Source of the DNA: Corythucha ciliata
Lineage: Eukaryota > Arthropoda > Insecta > Hemiptera > Tingidae
Assembly: GCA_038030265.1 (NCBI GenBank)
Contig: CM075939.1
Location: 9,777,253-9,841,252 of the forward strand
Reading direction: 5' to 3'
DNA length: 64,000 nt
The position numbers and the translations under genes were made by a program. The number at the start of each line of letters is the position of its first letter. Position 1 is the stretch's first letter. Under the pieces are notes generated by a model. That model did not search any database. It was not told the DNA's origin and saw only the letters and a list, made by a program, of their open reading frames with translations. Below are positions 35,577-48,989 of this stretch, one piece after another.

Positions 35577-37569
35577 TCCTGCCTGAATAAAGGAATGGTG
35601 ACATACCCAAATAAAGCGATTTATGCAGAACTTGGAAAGGTAGGCTAATGGTGGGAGGAGGATGCCGAAGTACTCGGTATAATCGTCTCACCTGAAACAA
35701 ACAATAAAAAAAAAACACGTTAAGTCTAGGAATTCAACAAGCGCAGTAAAAAATACGCTGAAAATCAACAATAGTTTTGATTGTAACTTTCGCTTTCTTG
35801 CTGAGCTAAAAAAAAAGTCGGCCGAGAAACAAGAAATAAAAAAAATCACAGTTTCGAGACCGGAAAATGGCGAACTCCCTTCTTTCGGCTTCTTCAACCC
35901 CACCCAAAATGAGTTGGAAAAAAAAAGAACAAAAGACGTGTCTTTTGGCATTCAGAAACCAGCCCACATTCAATATTTCACGCAGCGAACTTCGTTTTCA
36001 ATGTCAAATATGACGGTAGGACATAATGCAACGAACTGTTCGTCTTTTTTTAATACACAGGATGCCTTCCCCATAAGAGCACACTATTGTCTCGTGCCTT
36101 GTTTTTCATTTCCTTTTCGTTTGCGAGGTTGATGATGATGATTTGGTTGGGGGTGGGCGGGGGTTGAGTTAATAATTAATTCACAACTTGTTTTGAATGA
36201 TGTTACCCAACGTTAAGATGTTATTTTTTTTAAAAAGGATTTTTCGTTGCAAATTCGTCAAAACGACGACGAGTGGAGCCCCTTTTTGTTCTTTTTTGAA
36301 TGGTGACATACCTAAATTTCCTTTTTTCCCCCTTCCAGCAGCAACCCTTTTTTTCGAAACATCGCGTCTGGATGCACTTCATTTGCACCACAAAGGTACC
36401 CGAACCGTGTAAACCAATTCTCGCGAATGCGAGAAAGAGATGTGTTTTTCCAGGTGGAAAAATGACATACTAACGTGTTCATTCTTGGGGCTTACTATGG
36501 CTGGGGACGTACTAACATGTGAGGGGTTGGAGGGGGGGGTCTTAAACCACCTGATTCTTGTATTGCCATACTGAGCATGGACAAGGGTAAATATTCAAGC
36601 GGAAGTTATGTCCCCCTCTTTCCATGGATTTGAAGGGGTAAAAAAAAACGTATTTCCCTAAACGCAAATCTCCATTCAGGAAGTAAAGGAAAAAAAAGAC
36701 CGAGGGATAGGTGAATCGAAATACGACCAAACACCCGGTTTGCCTCCACTTCGACACCCCCCCTCCTCCACTCATCGCCAAACCCCAACAACAACTTTTT
36801 TATTGTTTTGATCTCTGGCAATGGATTGACTCACAAAGTAGCTCCTTACCCTGTATATACCTTAACCACTTTTTTTTCTTTTCTAAAGACATCTGAAGCA
36901 GTGCTATGGAAATTTAGAAGAGGTCAAGACTCTCTTAATAAAAAAAGAGAAAGACAAATTTGACTTCATAATTTATTGCCCGGTGACCACCCCTTGCTAA
37001 CCACTTCTTGAGGGTTTTGAACGAAGAAAATGATGGTTGAGAGGGGGAAAAAGAGGTCTATAGTGGTAAAAATGGTGGTATAGTTAGGGTACCGTTGGTT
37101 TTGAATATCATTTCGTTCGTGTTTGCTAAGGGATCACCCTGCATTTTTTTTATTTTTTTGCAAAAAAAATTGATAAAAAATCTTCTTCGCACCTACGCGA
37201 ACGATTATTGTCATTTGGAAATAAGAAATATACAATAACATTTCGATAAGCGGCTCAACTCGGGCAAGTATATATGTTAGATATATATACACACATAAAA
37301 GTTTATCTATCACATTATCGGATCGAATATAATGCGTTTTATAGCAGATAACCTGAAAAAAGAGACTAAATCGTCGCTTTCCCACGGTAAATTGAGTCGC
37401 CTTCCGCGTTAAAATGTTTGAAAAGATGCCCCTAAACCGTTGGTGATTCTGCGAATTAAGTCCTGCAATTTCTTTCCTTGGCCTCTCATTATTCCACCAC
37501 TTGAGGGGCTCAAGTAGGGAAAAAATCGGAACATTTTACGCTCCGAATCCGAAACCATCTGGTTTTCCT

Positions 37570-38925
37570 TATTTGGAAAAAAAAAAAATAGTTTTGTAGG
37601 TAAAAACAACAATTTCGTAGGATTCGCTCACTGTTATTCAAGAAATTCGCGTGTTTTGTTACCTATAATAGCAATTTTGAATATTTCAATCGCTAAAGAA
37701 GTAATTTCGCTGGTTTTCTTCGCTGAAACAGCAATTTCCCGGGTTTTGTTCGCTATAAGAAAGAGCAATTCGTGGGGTTTCCACAGTGAAAAATCCAATT
37801 TCATGGATTTCGCTCGCTAAAAAATCATTTTGGAGTTTCGTTAAAAAAGGAGGAAAATAAACGATTCTGTGGGTTTTGCTCGCTAGTAAAGTAAATAGCG
37901 GGTTTTCCATTCTGTAAAAGCAATTTCACGGGTTTTACTGGGAAAAAATCAATTTCGCGGCTTTTGCTCACTTAAAAAGCAATTTTGGGGGTTTGCTCGC
38001 AACAAGACTTTTCGTCAGTTTCGCTCCCTGTAACACCAATTTTGTGGGTTTTGCTCACGAAAAAAAAATCAATTTCGAGGGTTTTGCTCCCTATAATCCC
38101 AATTTCTTGGGTTTTGCTGGCTAAAAAATAAACAGTCGCTTTAAAAGCGAGTTCCCTCACCGCTGGAATGCAATGTACGGGTTTTCCGCACTGAAAAAAA
38201 ATCAATGTCGCTGGGTTTTCTCCCTTTAAAAACACCTTTTTTTTTCACAAAAAAGCAATTTTGGGGGTTTTCATTCGCTAAAAAACCAATTTCGCACTGC
38301 GCTCACCAAAAAAAGTACTTTCGTAGTCCCTTTTGCCCACTAAAAAATAATTTTCAGGGGGTTTGCTCACAAAAATAAATTTTGAGTGTTTAGCTGAATA
38401 AAAAATCAATTTCGCGGGGCCTTCTCAGTAAAGACCGCAACTTCGCGGGTTTCGCTCGCCAGGAAAGCCGTTCGCGGGGTTCATTTATCGCTGGTTTCGT
38501 TCCCTAAAAATACAATTTCGCGGTATTTTAGTTGCGAAAAAAACAATTTTGAGGGATTTGCTCGCAACAAAAGCAATTAATTCGACGGTTCAGCTCTTTA
38601 AACAACCAATTTCGTGGGCTTTGGTGGCTAAAAAAGCAATTTCTTGGCTTTCGGTCGCTAAAACCTCAATTTTTCAGGTTTGGCTCGCAAAAAAAGTGAT
38701 TTTGTAGGATTTGCCCTGTAAAAAAAGCATCCTGAGGAGTTTTGATGACAAAAAGCCATTTTGAGTTTTGCTCCCTAATTAAGTTAGGAAAGTAGGAAAG
38801 CAATTTCGCGCGCTAAAGAACCAAATTCGTGGGATTTGCTTTAAGAAAAAGAAAAGAGAGCGAGAGAGGGTGAGAGAGAAAAAAAGTTCACGGGTTTCAC
38901 ACTCTGAAATAAACGATCGAAAGCC
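37570..38925 (+). repeat. degenerate tandem array, 30-base family C
   Basis: About 40 units built on GCAATTTCGCGGG, TTTTGCTCGCT and A5-A7, mean spacing close to 30 bases. The minus-strand frames translate as drifting 10-residue repeats such as FLASKTHEIG, explaining the ORFs at 37686-37910 and 37972-38235. The same word in reverse orientation lies at 57070-57612. Confidence 0.85.
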
Positions 38926-39411
38926 CTGAAGTGGCCACTTGTGCACTTTTTTATAGGGACCAGCACGAATTTAATTGCAAATGACGGCCACGCATTCGTC
39001 AGCCCATGAAGTCCGCTCGATTATGACTTTTCATGGTCCTTCTCCGCTCGAAGCATTCGACACAGGTGGGCTTCGATATAAAATCGACCAATTTTATGAT
39101 AATGCAAAACGCCCCCCCCCCCCATTGGTGCCCTTGAGATATGACCGGCCCTTAGGGCCGTATTCAGAAACCAACCTTAACTTGAGTGGTTTTAAAATCA
39201 TTGTCTGTTGAAAAGAGCCATCTGTTTCGAATCGAAGCGCTTTAAGGAAACCTTAAGGAGTTCTAAATTTGAAAAAAAAAAAAAAATACGAAACCAGCAG
39301 TGCCCGCATTTAATAAAAATTGCTGCTGTTGCACTAATTCCTTGTATTTTTTTTTACATTTTTTATTTTATAAAAGTGAGAGAACTTCTGAAATTATTTT
39401 GAATTTCCACA
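38926..39411. other. non-coding, with C12 run and an AACCTTAACTTGAG motif
   Basis: It holds C12 near 39112 and the sequence GGCCGTATTCAGAAACCAACC then TTAACTTGAG. A related AACCTTAACTTCAG occurs at 35402. The motif resembles a terminal sequence of small mobile elements, but I see no matching inverted end. Confidence 0.35.
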
Positions 39412-39483
39412 ATTAGAGGAATAAAATAATGCTTCTATATGATTTTAGTTAGAGGAATAAAATGATGCTTCTATATGATTTTA
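39412..39483 (+). repeat. tandem duplication, 2 x 36 bases
   Basis: TTAGAGGAATAAAAT(A/G)ATGC followed by TTCTATATGATTTTA occurs twice head to tail with two differences. Confidence 0.85.
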
Positions 39484-42400
39484 GTAACTGGCAAGCAAAG
39501 TATTCGCCATAATCTAGTAAAATAGGGGTGGATCTGCAGAAGCTTATACATGTCTAAGCCACCTCCTCCCACCATCACATAAATTGAAAGGCATGGAAAT
39601 CAGAGAGATAGTTGTGAGGAGGGGTCTTTACGGTTGTAATCTGGTTCATCCATTAAATAATTCGCTTCTCCTTGAGATAAAATAACTCGGCGATTGCAGT
39701 CTGAAGACGGTAGTCGCATAGATGGATTTCTAATGACAGCTGAATGCTTCCATTCCTTCTTTAAAAAGTTCATCCCTCGTTGAAATAAATCCATTTAAAT
39801 GAAATAAAAAAAAAAATAAAAGAATTCGTCGTGAAAAAGAGAACCTCTCCACGTCACAACACCCACTTTGACAATATTCCGCGAAGATTTCCTTTTAAAC
39901 CGGTTCTCTTTCTCACTCAATCTCTCTCTTTCTAGCTCTCTCTCTCTCTCTCATTTATATTTTAAATGGTGGGAGGGTTAAAGAAGGATTTGTCGGGTTT
40001 TCTGAGCCTTTTTTCCGACTAGTAACACAAGTTTACACCAAATACATTATAGCTAAGGGCAACTCTTGTCCTTTGTTGTGGCAAGCTTTTTTTTGGGGGG
40101 GGGGGGGTGGGAAGAGCGACATTGCTGTGCTACTTTGCTTCTTCTCACCGCTTTGAGATATAACTTCCTTTCACCCTATCCGCCATCAGAAACACGCGGC
40201 AAAGACAGCTGTGCCGTGTATGGGGAAAGGGCCGGCCGCTCGCGTACCGCCGAAGGGCGAGAGCCTCGTAAAAAAAACTATATTTTTTTTTCTTCCACCA
40301 GCCAACCGGAGGAAAAAGGTTCATCGACCCCTTTTTTCACCGGTAGATTAACAACTGGTGTGTCTCTCTGTCTGATTCTCCTGCAGCGCGTAAAAAAAAG
40401 GGCTCCCAGGCACCACGAATCGTGCTGTCTGGGGGTCTCCTAGAGACCGGCACTTTTGTCACGAACGGGACCAATCAACACTTGTGTCTCTTTTTTCCTT
40501 CTTTTTTTAAAAAAGAGGTTAAAGAGGAAAATCATATTTTTGTGGGTTATTTATTTAATAAGTGGAGAGACGCACCGCAGGGATACAATTTAGGGCATGC
40601 ACTTTTAAAAACTGCATACCTACCTATTTTTTATTCCCCTCCCCCCCAGAAAATACCAAGGTTCTGAACTTTACTAGGAATTTGCCAAAACGAATTGATT
40701 TATGGACAAAAGTGTACCAACAATTTTCAAAGAAGCCAGTCTGTAAAATACGGTTGAGTGCGCCAAAGCCAAAACCTAAATAATCCTCCCAATGCTACCG
40801 TTACTTACTGAGAAACACTATAACCCGATCTATTCAGGCACCCAAACTCTTTCAATTTATGACTTATTCTAGCGTAAATGATTCCCCCACTTTGAAACCC
40901 CTTCACGCCCTCTCTTTCACCCATTCCGAACCCCCTTCAAACACCATTACATATCACAATTCAGTTTTTCCATCACTTCAATGTAGCGAACATTGACCTC
41001 ATCCATGAGTTTTTTTAAAACAGGCCTATTAATTCAGACGACAGGAGGAACCCTCCTCCTTTCTATTAAGAACGTCAGGGACGAGGACGAGTGGTTTTGA
41101 GAGAGGGGGCTAAATCGTGTCGCGCCAAATTATTTATTATTAGAATTTTTCGGCAACTCCGAAGGCTTGAATTCCAACTCCTCTTCCCCTCCACTTCTGA
41201 GTAACCCCTCCACCTACAAAAACTCCACTCCAACATTATTTGCGGATACCTTTACGTAATGCACTGATTTTTTTTTCTCCTTGCTCTATAGTAACCACCG
41301 CCTCCGCTTTTTTTAAAAATCATATTAAGAACAATGAAGACGTGTGCGTGTTTGGGAATAGGAAGGGAGGGTATGTCTCTTCACTGGTTTAAGGTCGCTT
41401 CATTGGTTCAGCATAAGAGTGCGAGAGGAGTAGTTGTCATAGGCAATTTAGACCTCTACCCGCTCAGACACCAAACAACCCAAGGTCTTATATAAACGGG
41501 CATCAATCTTTATAAAGCGACAAGCAAAAAAAAAAAAAAAAAAAAAAAAAAACAGCCAAAATATACGTAGGGACCTTCTCCCCCCTCATCATCGTCGTCG
41601 TAAAAAATTAAATTGGTGCTGGTAAATTAAGAACTCCGAAAAAAAAAAACAAAGAAAAAAAAAGGATGGGTAGAAGAGAGTTTTAAGACAACAAGTTGTG
41701 CATGGAAAACAGGTGTTTGTGAAGGAGTGACTACCCAGTGTTTGTGGGGGGGGGGGGGTAGGCGTGCGGCGTGGATGAAAAAAGTGAAAGTGATATAAGT
41801 GAACTCTCAAGAAGTATTTCATTCGAAAGGCCGTTGACTCATTACGAAGAGCCTGAAAAAAAATGGACGTGGTTGGTGGAAGAGGAGAAGAGGGGAAAAT
41901 AGCGCGATAAAGACGATATTATCAACGGCTTTTATTATCTCGTAAAAGAAAGATGACGAGGAAAAAAAAGGCTATAGTGAGACATTTTAGGATGCGAGGG
42001 TGGGAGCAAAAATTTATTATTTCAAACCTTTTAACTTTGAAAACTTGGATTTTCCCCTAATAGTTTCAAACAATATACCTTTAGCCCCGCCTCCCTCGCA
42101 TCATCACGTTCTATATCTGATGCACTAAATCAACCTTTTACTATCCAATCTTTTTAAAAAGTTGTCTAGATGTATAGACAATTCTCCTCATCTCTGCAGG
42201 AATTTCTTATAGATAAGCTAGCCGTTCAAAACTGGCTTTTTTTTCTTTGTATTTAAGTCCTGAGCCTTGTTTCTCGCGAGTGATGGGGAAAAGATTTACG
42301 GCAAATGGTTCCCTCGCCATGGGAAAGGTGGTGGTGCAGTGGGCTCGCGAGATTGACGATGAGAGGGGGTGGGTGTGTGTTTGTGCTCGAGGGAGAGGGG

Positions 42401-45400
42401 GGATTTAAGCTCCGGACCAAAGAAACAACCTATGGCGTTTTGCTGTCTTTGGGGAGGATTCATAGCTATAAGAGTTTCTGGCGTTGGATGTTTATTGATG
42501 ATGACAGTGGTTGGACAGGGGGGGGGGGTCGGACACAAGCAACTTTTCAGGATCTGGTTTCTGGAAGATTTCTGATTTTGTTGTTATTTTTTGAGAAGTG
42601 ACGGCACGTAATCGTTTAAGCCACCGGGGCAAAGGAATGGGACGGAGGGGAACTTCGTATGCCATGCGTCAAGGGATTAGGATTTTTGGGAAGACAAACT
42701 TCTTATGATAAAAAAAAAAGTAGGTAGCAGGTGAGACACTCAAAATTTCCTCTTATGGTCTCGAGTGTGGGACGGTGAAGTTCACAATCTCTTGGAAGAT
42801 TTACGAACATAATTGGACGTTTATATGATTAATACGACCGCTAATTAAAAGACCACCACACCATACAAGCGAAGGGTGGGGGAGGAGGGAGATTCTTCAG
42901 TGTGTCCTATCAAGTTTTCAAAGAAGTTCCCCGAGCAGGATATAGCCATCCTTGACGAGGCTGAATGTGCGATTCAAATTGATTATATTGGTCGAGTGAA
43001 GGGGTGGGGGGTTTACAAAAATCCTCAGAATACCACAGAAATCGTTTCCCTATATCTCACTCACCACACCTGTCACCACCCCTCTCTGTTTTTATTCTCA
43101 GTAAAACTTGCACGCAACACAAAACGTATTTAAACCCACCAAAATGCACCTGCAGGGAAAAGAAAGTCGTTGTTTTAAAATGAACGGATGCGTCGACGTT
43201 CTTTACCCAGAAATACTACCAATGAAGCGACTTCCGCCGCATGTTATAAAAATATACATGTCGTTAAGAGCTGAAAGTATGGCATTGGGTGGGTGGTGGT
43301 GGGTGGGACCATGAAGTAATTCAGTAATTTTAATGCGAACCATTTTAAATAATGAGCTGTTTTTGAGAGGGGTTGTACAAATGTACAGTGCAGGGTGCTC
43401 TGTTAACTCTCTCAAACAAAGAGTAACGAGTAGTCGTTTTCAAGGCACGATGATGACTCTTTAAATGAGAAGAAAAAAAAAGGACTCAAATAAGACGATA
43501 ATATAGGGTAAAGGGGGGGGGGAGAAGCATTGGAATACATTGTGAGATGTTGGTGAAGAGAGTTTTTCGGCCGAGTCAGCCCTCGAGGGGATGAATCTGC
43601 ATTTGCGTACAGTCGTTTTTTTTTTTTTCTTGGCGGAGCAAGATTTATATTCTGCGAAGGTCAGTCGTTCGTTAAACTCTTCTTTTGAGAATGAGAGAAA
43701 GAGAGAGTGTGCTAAAAGATGTGTGTGTATTCGTGTGGGCTATGGTGAAGAAAGACGGAGGGTAGGACCTCTAAAAGAGAGCTACTTAAAAAATATCTTA
43801 AAAAAAAACAAAAAATGATGGGCTAAGAGGTAAAAGAGGGGGTAAAACATAAGGTTTTTTAAAGATTACAAAACTGGGGAATTTAATTAGCACATTTTTA
43901 CTCACTTAATTACTCCCCCATGAGTTAGGAATGTAACTATCAGATTCCATTAAAGGCAATCTCCTTCATTACACGTTTTATAATACAGCATAAAACCTTG
44001 CCTCTCGTAAAAAGTATTCTCTCCTTTTTTCTTTCTTTTATTTCTCTCCTGATTTAAAACACTAGGTTGGCAAAGTGTAGTATACCTGGTTGAGGGGGGG
44101 GGGGTTGCCGATTATCAACAGAGACCTACTTCCCAACAAATCGAAATTTGACTAATCTAATTAATCAAAATGTTCATCCCAAACACTTTAATAATAAAAT
44201 AATAATGTGAGAAGTGATGCAATTTAATTTTCATTCCGAAATGAGTTTAAAAGCCAAACCTCTCTCTCTCACTCCCTCCCTTCCCCACCGGCCATCGAAC
44301 CCTTCATCTATAACCTCGTCGTATTGGGATCTTGTAATCATCCGGGACAAGTTTAGCGCGAAGAGGGTAACGGGGGTCGTAAAGACTGTGTGGCTGGGAA
44401 AGGATGGGTTGATGGGCGGGGGGATGGGAGGGAAGAGAGAGAATGAGATGAAGCCCTTGAAGGAGAGGAGTGTGGAGATCCTTCTTGACAAAACAATAAG
44501 GTGGATCGTTCACCTCTTCTCCTCGTCGCTGCTCTCGGGGTGTTCCACCTGCCTCCCAAGATCTCGGACCACGTGCTCGTCTGGCCAACTCAAAACTTAA
44601 CTGTTCAAGTTCCCTTTCTTTTTCATTTTTGTTGTTGTTGTTTCATCGAGAGATTTTTTTCTCGTTTTTATCGGAAAAAAAATCAGTGAGAGTTGAGAAT
44701 ATACGGAAAGTGAGAGGAGAAATGTTAGTCACCGAAGAAACCCTAAAAACTTAGAGTCAAAAATTTCGACGCTCGCTGTAATTTGTGAAACGATTGAACG
44801 CGAATATTATTCTGACAAGGACAAAATACTCAAAATTAAGGGCTTACCTTATTTGGATTCCATTTTTGTTCATGGTGTCAAATAATGCTAAGATGGGTTT
44901 TCCATTAACAAAAAAAACTTTCCCTCACAGAATAACGTTCCGATACCTACCAACGAGGAAGCATCTCAACTGAAGAAAACAACTTGGAAAAATTTCGTGA
45001 AAGATCTTGCCTTCTATTGCAAAGATAAATCTGAGAAAACATTAGATATTATTCATGATGAGAAACAAAGAAAGGGAGGAAGCCTAAATTTTAGCGCCCC
45101 CCCTCCATATGCGACAAACAAAAATATATTTTTTTTTGTTTTGCGTTGAAAAGAAGCGCATAAATAGAATTGCAAAGGGGGAATAACCTGTTAACCATCC
45201 ACCCCGCAAGATAGATAAACCACCAAGACATTTTAATTAGAAGGCATTTTCGAGGAAAGAAAAAACAACAAACAGAGAGAATTAATCTTGACATAATAGC
45301 TGAAAGGGCGTAATCTACTAATCGTGATTAACATTATGCATTTGAAGAAGCAGAAAAAAAAACGTTTTTTTTCTCCTTTCTTCTTCTTCTTCTTCTTCTT

Positions 45401-46119
45401 CGCACTGATTGGCCCAAACGACTTCCCCACCACCCTCAAACCACCAAACACCACGCCACATCGTTTCAATTCGCGTCCTTAACTAAGCGTGTAATTTTTC
45501 ATTCCCCCCCCCCTACCTCATCCACCCAAAAACCCTTCAATTTTCCAATTCGATTGTATGCTTGACGAACATTACCCAGTCCCTCCCGCATTCCGCTAGT
45601 TGCCGCTATATCCACGAGGGAAATGTGGTAGCAGAAGACGTGTGTGGAAGGGAGGCAGGAAGCATCTTGGACGTGCGGGGAGGCATGTGCGTGTGTGTGT
45701 GTATGTAAAAACGTTTGTGTTTGAGGACAGGAGAAGTCGGGGTAAGAGGGAAGGTGTAAAAAGAATTCACCTTTTGAATAAACACACATTATACTATAGG
45801 GGGTGATGATGAGCCATGATGAGGTGGTGTGTGGTAATGGTGAGGATGAGAAGGGGTGGGGTTTTTCCAAAACTTGTCGAAGGTGGTAGACCTTGAACAG
45901 AAGCTTTAAGTTCGACAAAAGGATTCAAGAGAGAGAGAGAGTGATAAAGAGAGAAAAAGGGTGGGTTTTAGGGGAAGAGGGGGAGTTAAATATTTAATGT
46001 CGCGAACTGTGGCCTTAAGTAGGGTAAGGCTCTGAGGGAGCCTGCATGTGGGAAAAATGGACAGTTCCAGATTGACTGCCAGGACAGAGCCGGATTTAGG
46101 ATGTGCGTAACTAGGGTGG
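39484..46119. other. low-complexity non-coding region
   Basis: No gene recognised. It contains G12 runs near 40096 and 41747, A26 near 41527, a CT-rich stretch 39901-39955, a TTG run near 44630 and a CTT run near 45378. Open frames at 40066-40443, 42876-43133 and 44214-44600 carry no recognisable motif. Confidence 0.5.
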
Positions 46120-46600
46120 GGGTGCAAATGTTTTTTCTTTTCAACCGAAAAACCAGAAATTTCGGCTCGTTATCTGATTCAAAACAAACCAAGTGCGTTT
46201 GGCTCTTTCTGAAACAAAATTTTTGCAATTACCGCTATTTCAAAACCCAATTTTTATCTTTAAAAAACCAAATTTCGCCGGCTTGGATCTTTCATTCAAT
46301 CCAGCGTATTCGGATTTGGCTTGCTCCTAGCTTGGATTCGGGGACTAACGCTTTATCCAAAACCAGACTTCATGGCTTTAGCTCTTCCTAAAAAACTAAC
46401 TTGGCTCATTCAAAAACAAAATATTTTCTCTCTTCTATAACAGTATTTTGAAAAACTGTCCAAAAAACTTGTGGCTCTTTCAAAAACCAAATTCATGGAT
46501 TTAGCACATCCAAAAAAACTAAAATTCAATTTTTGCTCATTGTAATTTTTTGCTCTTACGACCCCCGTCCCCACGCCAACCCTTTTGCAAATTTTGGTTC
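46120..46600 (-). repeat. family D units, reverse orientation
   Basis: Units such as TTCAAAAACCAAATTCATGG and CCAAATTTCGCCGGCTTGG are inverse complements of the array at 2395-3410. Spacing is near 30 bases. The array runs directly into family A units. Confidence 0.6.
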
Positions 46601-47248
46601 CTCCCAAAACCTAAATTTCCCGAATTTTGCCCCTTCGTAATTTCACCGGGATCCTGGGGCCCTTTTTTCACCACTTTTACTCAATTTCAGCTCCGAATTA
46701 GAGGAATTTCCACAAAATCCGTGAATTTGCGTTTTTCTCCATTTTAGCCCCGAAAGAGCACTCTTTGTAATATTACCCACGAATTAAAGCATTTCCTTAA
46801 TTTCAGCTGGGAATTATAGGTTGTATATTTAGCCGTGAACAAGCCGGATTTCCAAATCCATCCGTGAATTTGAATTCATTCAATTTTGCTTCATATAGTA
46901 GCCCTTTTTTCCATTTTTGCCGTGAATTAGCGCTATATCTCATTATAGCCGCGAAAGATTTTTCCAATTTTAGCACTGGATTATTTCTTAATTTTATCCG
47001 CATTCCTCAACCTTAGCTGTAAATTAGCAAATTTCTTCAAATTGATCCGCGAGACGCGCTTTTTGTCAAAATTAGCGCAGAATTTAATAATTAATTATCT
47101 TTATTTCGGCTGCCTATGAGCGTTCTGCATCAATTTTAGGCGGGAATTGGCGGTTTTTCTCAGTTTTAGCCGTGAATAAGCGGGTTTTTGATCACATGTG
47201 TTCGTGAATTAGCGTTTTTCTTAATTTTTGCCGCGATGTAAGCGATGT
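46601..47248 (+). repeat. degenerate tandem array, 30-base family A
   Basis: Units of AATTTTAGCCGTGAATTAGC plus GTTTTTCTC and variants, period 29-31. The array is interrupted at 47249 by a transposon copy and resumes to about 47790. Confidence 0.75.
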
Positions 47249-47611
47249 AAGGATTTTTTTAGAGCGAATTTTTAAAAATGTTGAGTGGGGATTTGATAAT
47301 GTCGTCAAACCCTATTTAATGAAATGGATGGTGTGAGGAAGAGGGGGGTACGACACATTTTCAGGGGGGGAAATTTTTCTTATTATTTGTAAACAAAACA
47401 TGTTCGAGTGCCCTAGTCACATGCTTCAAAATTAGGGGTTGTCGTCATTTCCCCTAGTACCATCTACCCCTTCTTGAAAAACTTCGAAATTTATTTAAAA
47501 ATCACCAAATGCACCGATCGGGCTGCAACTACCATTGATATCCTTCTGTCGATGTGCCGATTCACCGGTACACTTTTCTTCCAAATCGGACATTCATACA
47601 AGTTCCCCATT
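47249..47611 (+). mobile_element. TIR element copy 1 (left end missing)
   Basis: About 90% similar to the copies at 51230-51682 and 62052-62502 from AAGGATTTTTTTAGAGCG to the right terminus AGTTCCCCATT. The first 95 or so bases, with the left inverted repeat, are absent. It sits inside a family A array. Confidence 0.85.
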
Positions 47612-47790
47612 AGTGATTTTTCACACTTTTTTCCAGCTAAATCGAATTGAACGCGGTTTTTTCAATTTAGCCGTAAATTAGTGCTGATTAGGCCGCGATT
47701 GATCCAACATATTAATAATTCTCACGTCTCGTCCTTCAATTATCAAAAATTTCGCGGTTTTTATGTGGCTGAATGCTGTTTTCGCGGAAA
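47612..47790 (+). repeat. family A array, continued
   Basis: Units such as TTCAATTTAGCCGTAAATTAG and AATTTCGCGGTTTTTATG follow the transposon copy, in the same orientation as before it. Confidence 0.5.
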
Positions 47791-48989
47791 TCAAACCCTC
47801 TAGTTCCCCCTTCAATGCCAGTTTCAAGTTCCCTTTCTCATTATTTTATTGTAACGTCCGTTTCCCTTTATATATGTCTGTCTCGCTTCCTCCGTTGTAT
47901 TCATTTCATTCCTATTGGCATTTTACATATAACATATTTTTCCCAGGCAGATCTTAAATCTTTGATCTTGGGAGGCCCCTCCCCACCCTCTCGGCAATGA
48001 CTAGATTCTCCCCCCTTTCTTACTGCTCCATCGCCGTCACTATAGAACAGCATTTTACGAGTCAAAGAAAAAAGGCAGCGTGATCGGGCGATAAAGAAAT
48101 ATTGTGTTTGATTGGGAATATTTCAGATTTTTCCTTTATTGTCTCACCCACTCTATCATTAGAACACCTACATCTTCAAACGCAATAAATTACTCTCGTT
48201 TCACTTGAGCGCAAATTATAGAATGCAGGCATTGGGGGGGGGGGAGTGGAAGGCTACGTGAAATGCCATCGACATAATTAAGAATATTCTTCAAATGAGA
48301 CAAATCAGAGACGTGTTTAAAAAATTTATTGAAGTCCTTCAAGGTGTTGAGAAGCTCCCCCCCCCCAAACAACACTTGGAACTAGTTGTAAACAGCGTGC
48401 AGACACGCCAGTTTTCAGATTCCGACCAAATTAGCACCCGCTTCTTTTCAATCCCTAAACGCGGTTGATGAAGCCCTTCGCATAAAATGGCTCATGAACG
48501 CTCGTAAAGATGGTCAAATTGAGCCTATACAGCTCTGTAAGTTGTAATAAAAATAAAAATGTTTCTCGCGTTATGCAATAAAAATTAAAAGAATGAACTT
48601 GTTTCACTTTTATTTTTTCGGTATCTCATAGCTTCCAGGACATGATCATTGATCCGCCCAATTAAATATATTAGCTCAGTGGCGACGTGGGGTTCAACAA
48701 CCTTGCTCCCCAGTGTAGTATTTTCGACTTTTAAAACATGAATTTTTCTCGTTTGAAAGTTTTTTTGGGTATAGGGTGTGGTCGCGAGGTGAAAACTTTC
48801 TAAATGAGACCAATTTTTTTGTTGGGACGGGAAGGATGTCATCATCTAAAGCCATGCTGCCTGGAGGGTACCAATTTAGTGATGCCCAATTGCGCGAGGC
48901 CTCCCTTGCGTTACCTAAGGATTCCCCGGTACGCAGAACTTGAGAAATTGAGAATTTGTAAGAAATTTGAGAGACATTGAGAAATTGTG
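47791..48989. other. non-coding spacer between arrays
   Basis: Contains G10 near 48232, C8 near 48359 and short open frames without motifs. Towards 48920 it holds a few AATTTGAGAGACATTGAG-like words. Confidence 0.4.

Noticed and set aside
37686..38235. Repetitive minus-strand frames reading like SKTHEIG repeats
   Set aside because: Same cause: array C has a period divisible by three, so one frame stays open without selection. Stops and frame changes are scattered through the rest of the array.
46101..46747. Plus-strand frames of 65-96 codons near 46100-46750
   Set aside because: Located within family D and A units, and the reading changes with each unit. No protein signal beyond repeat period.
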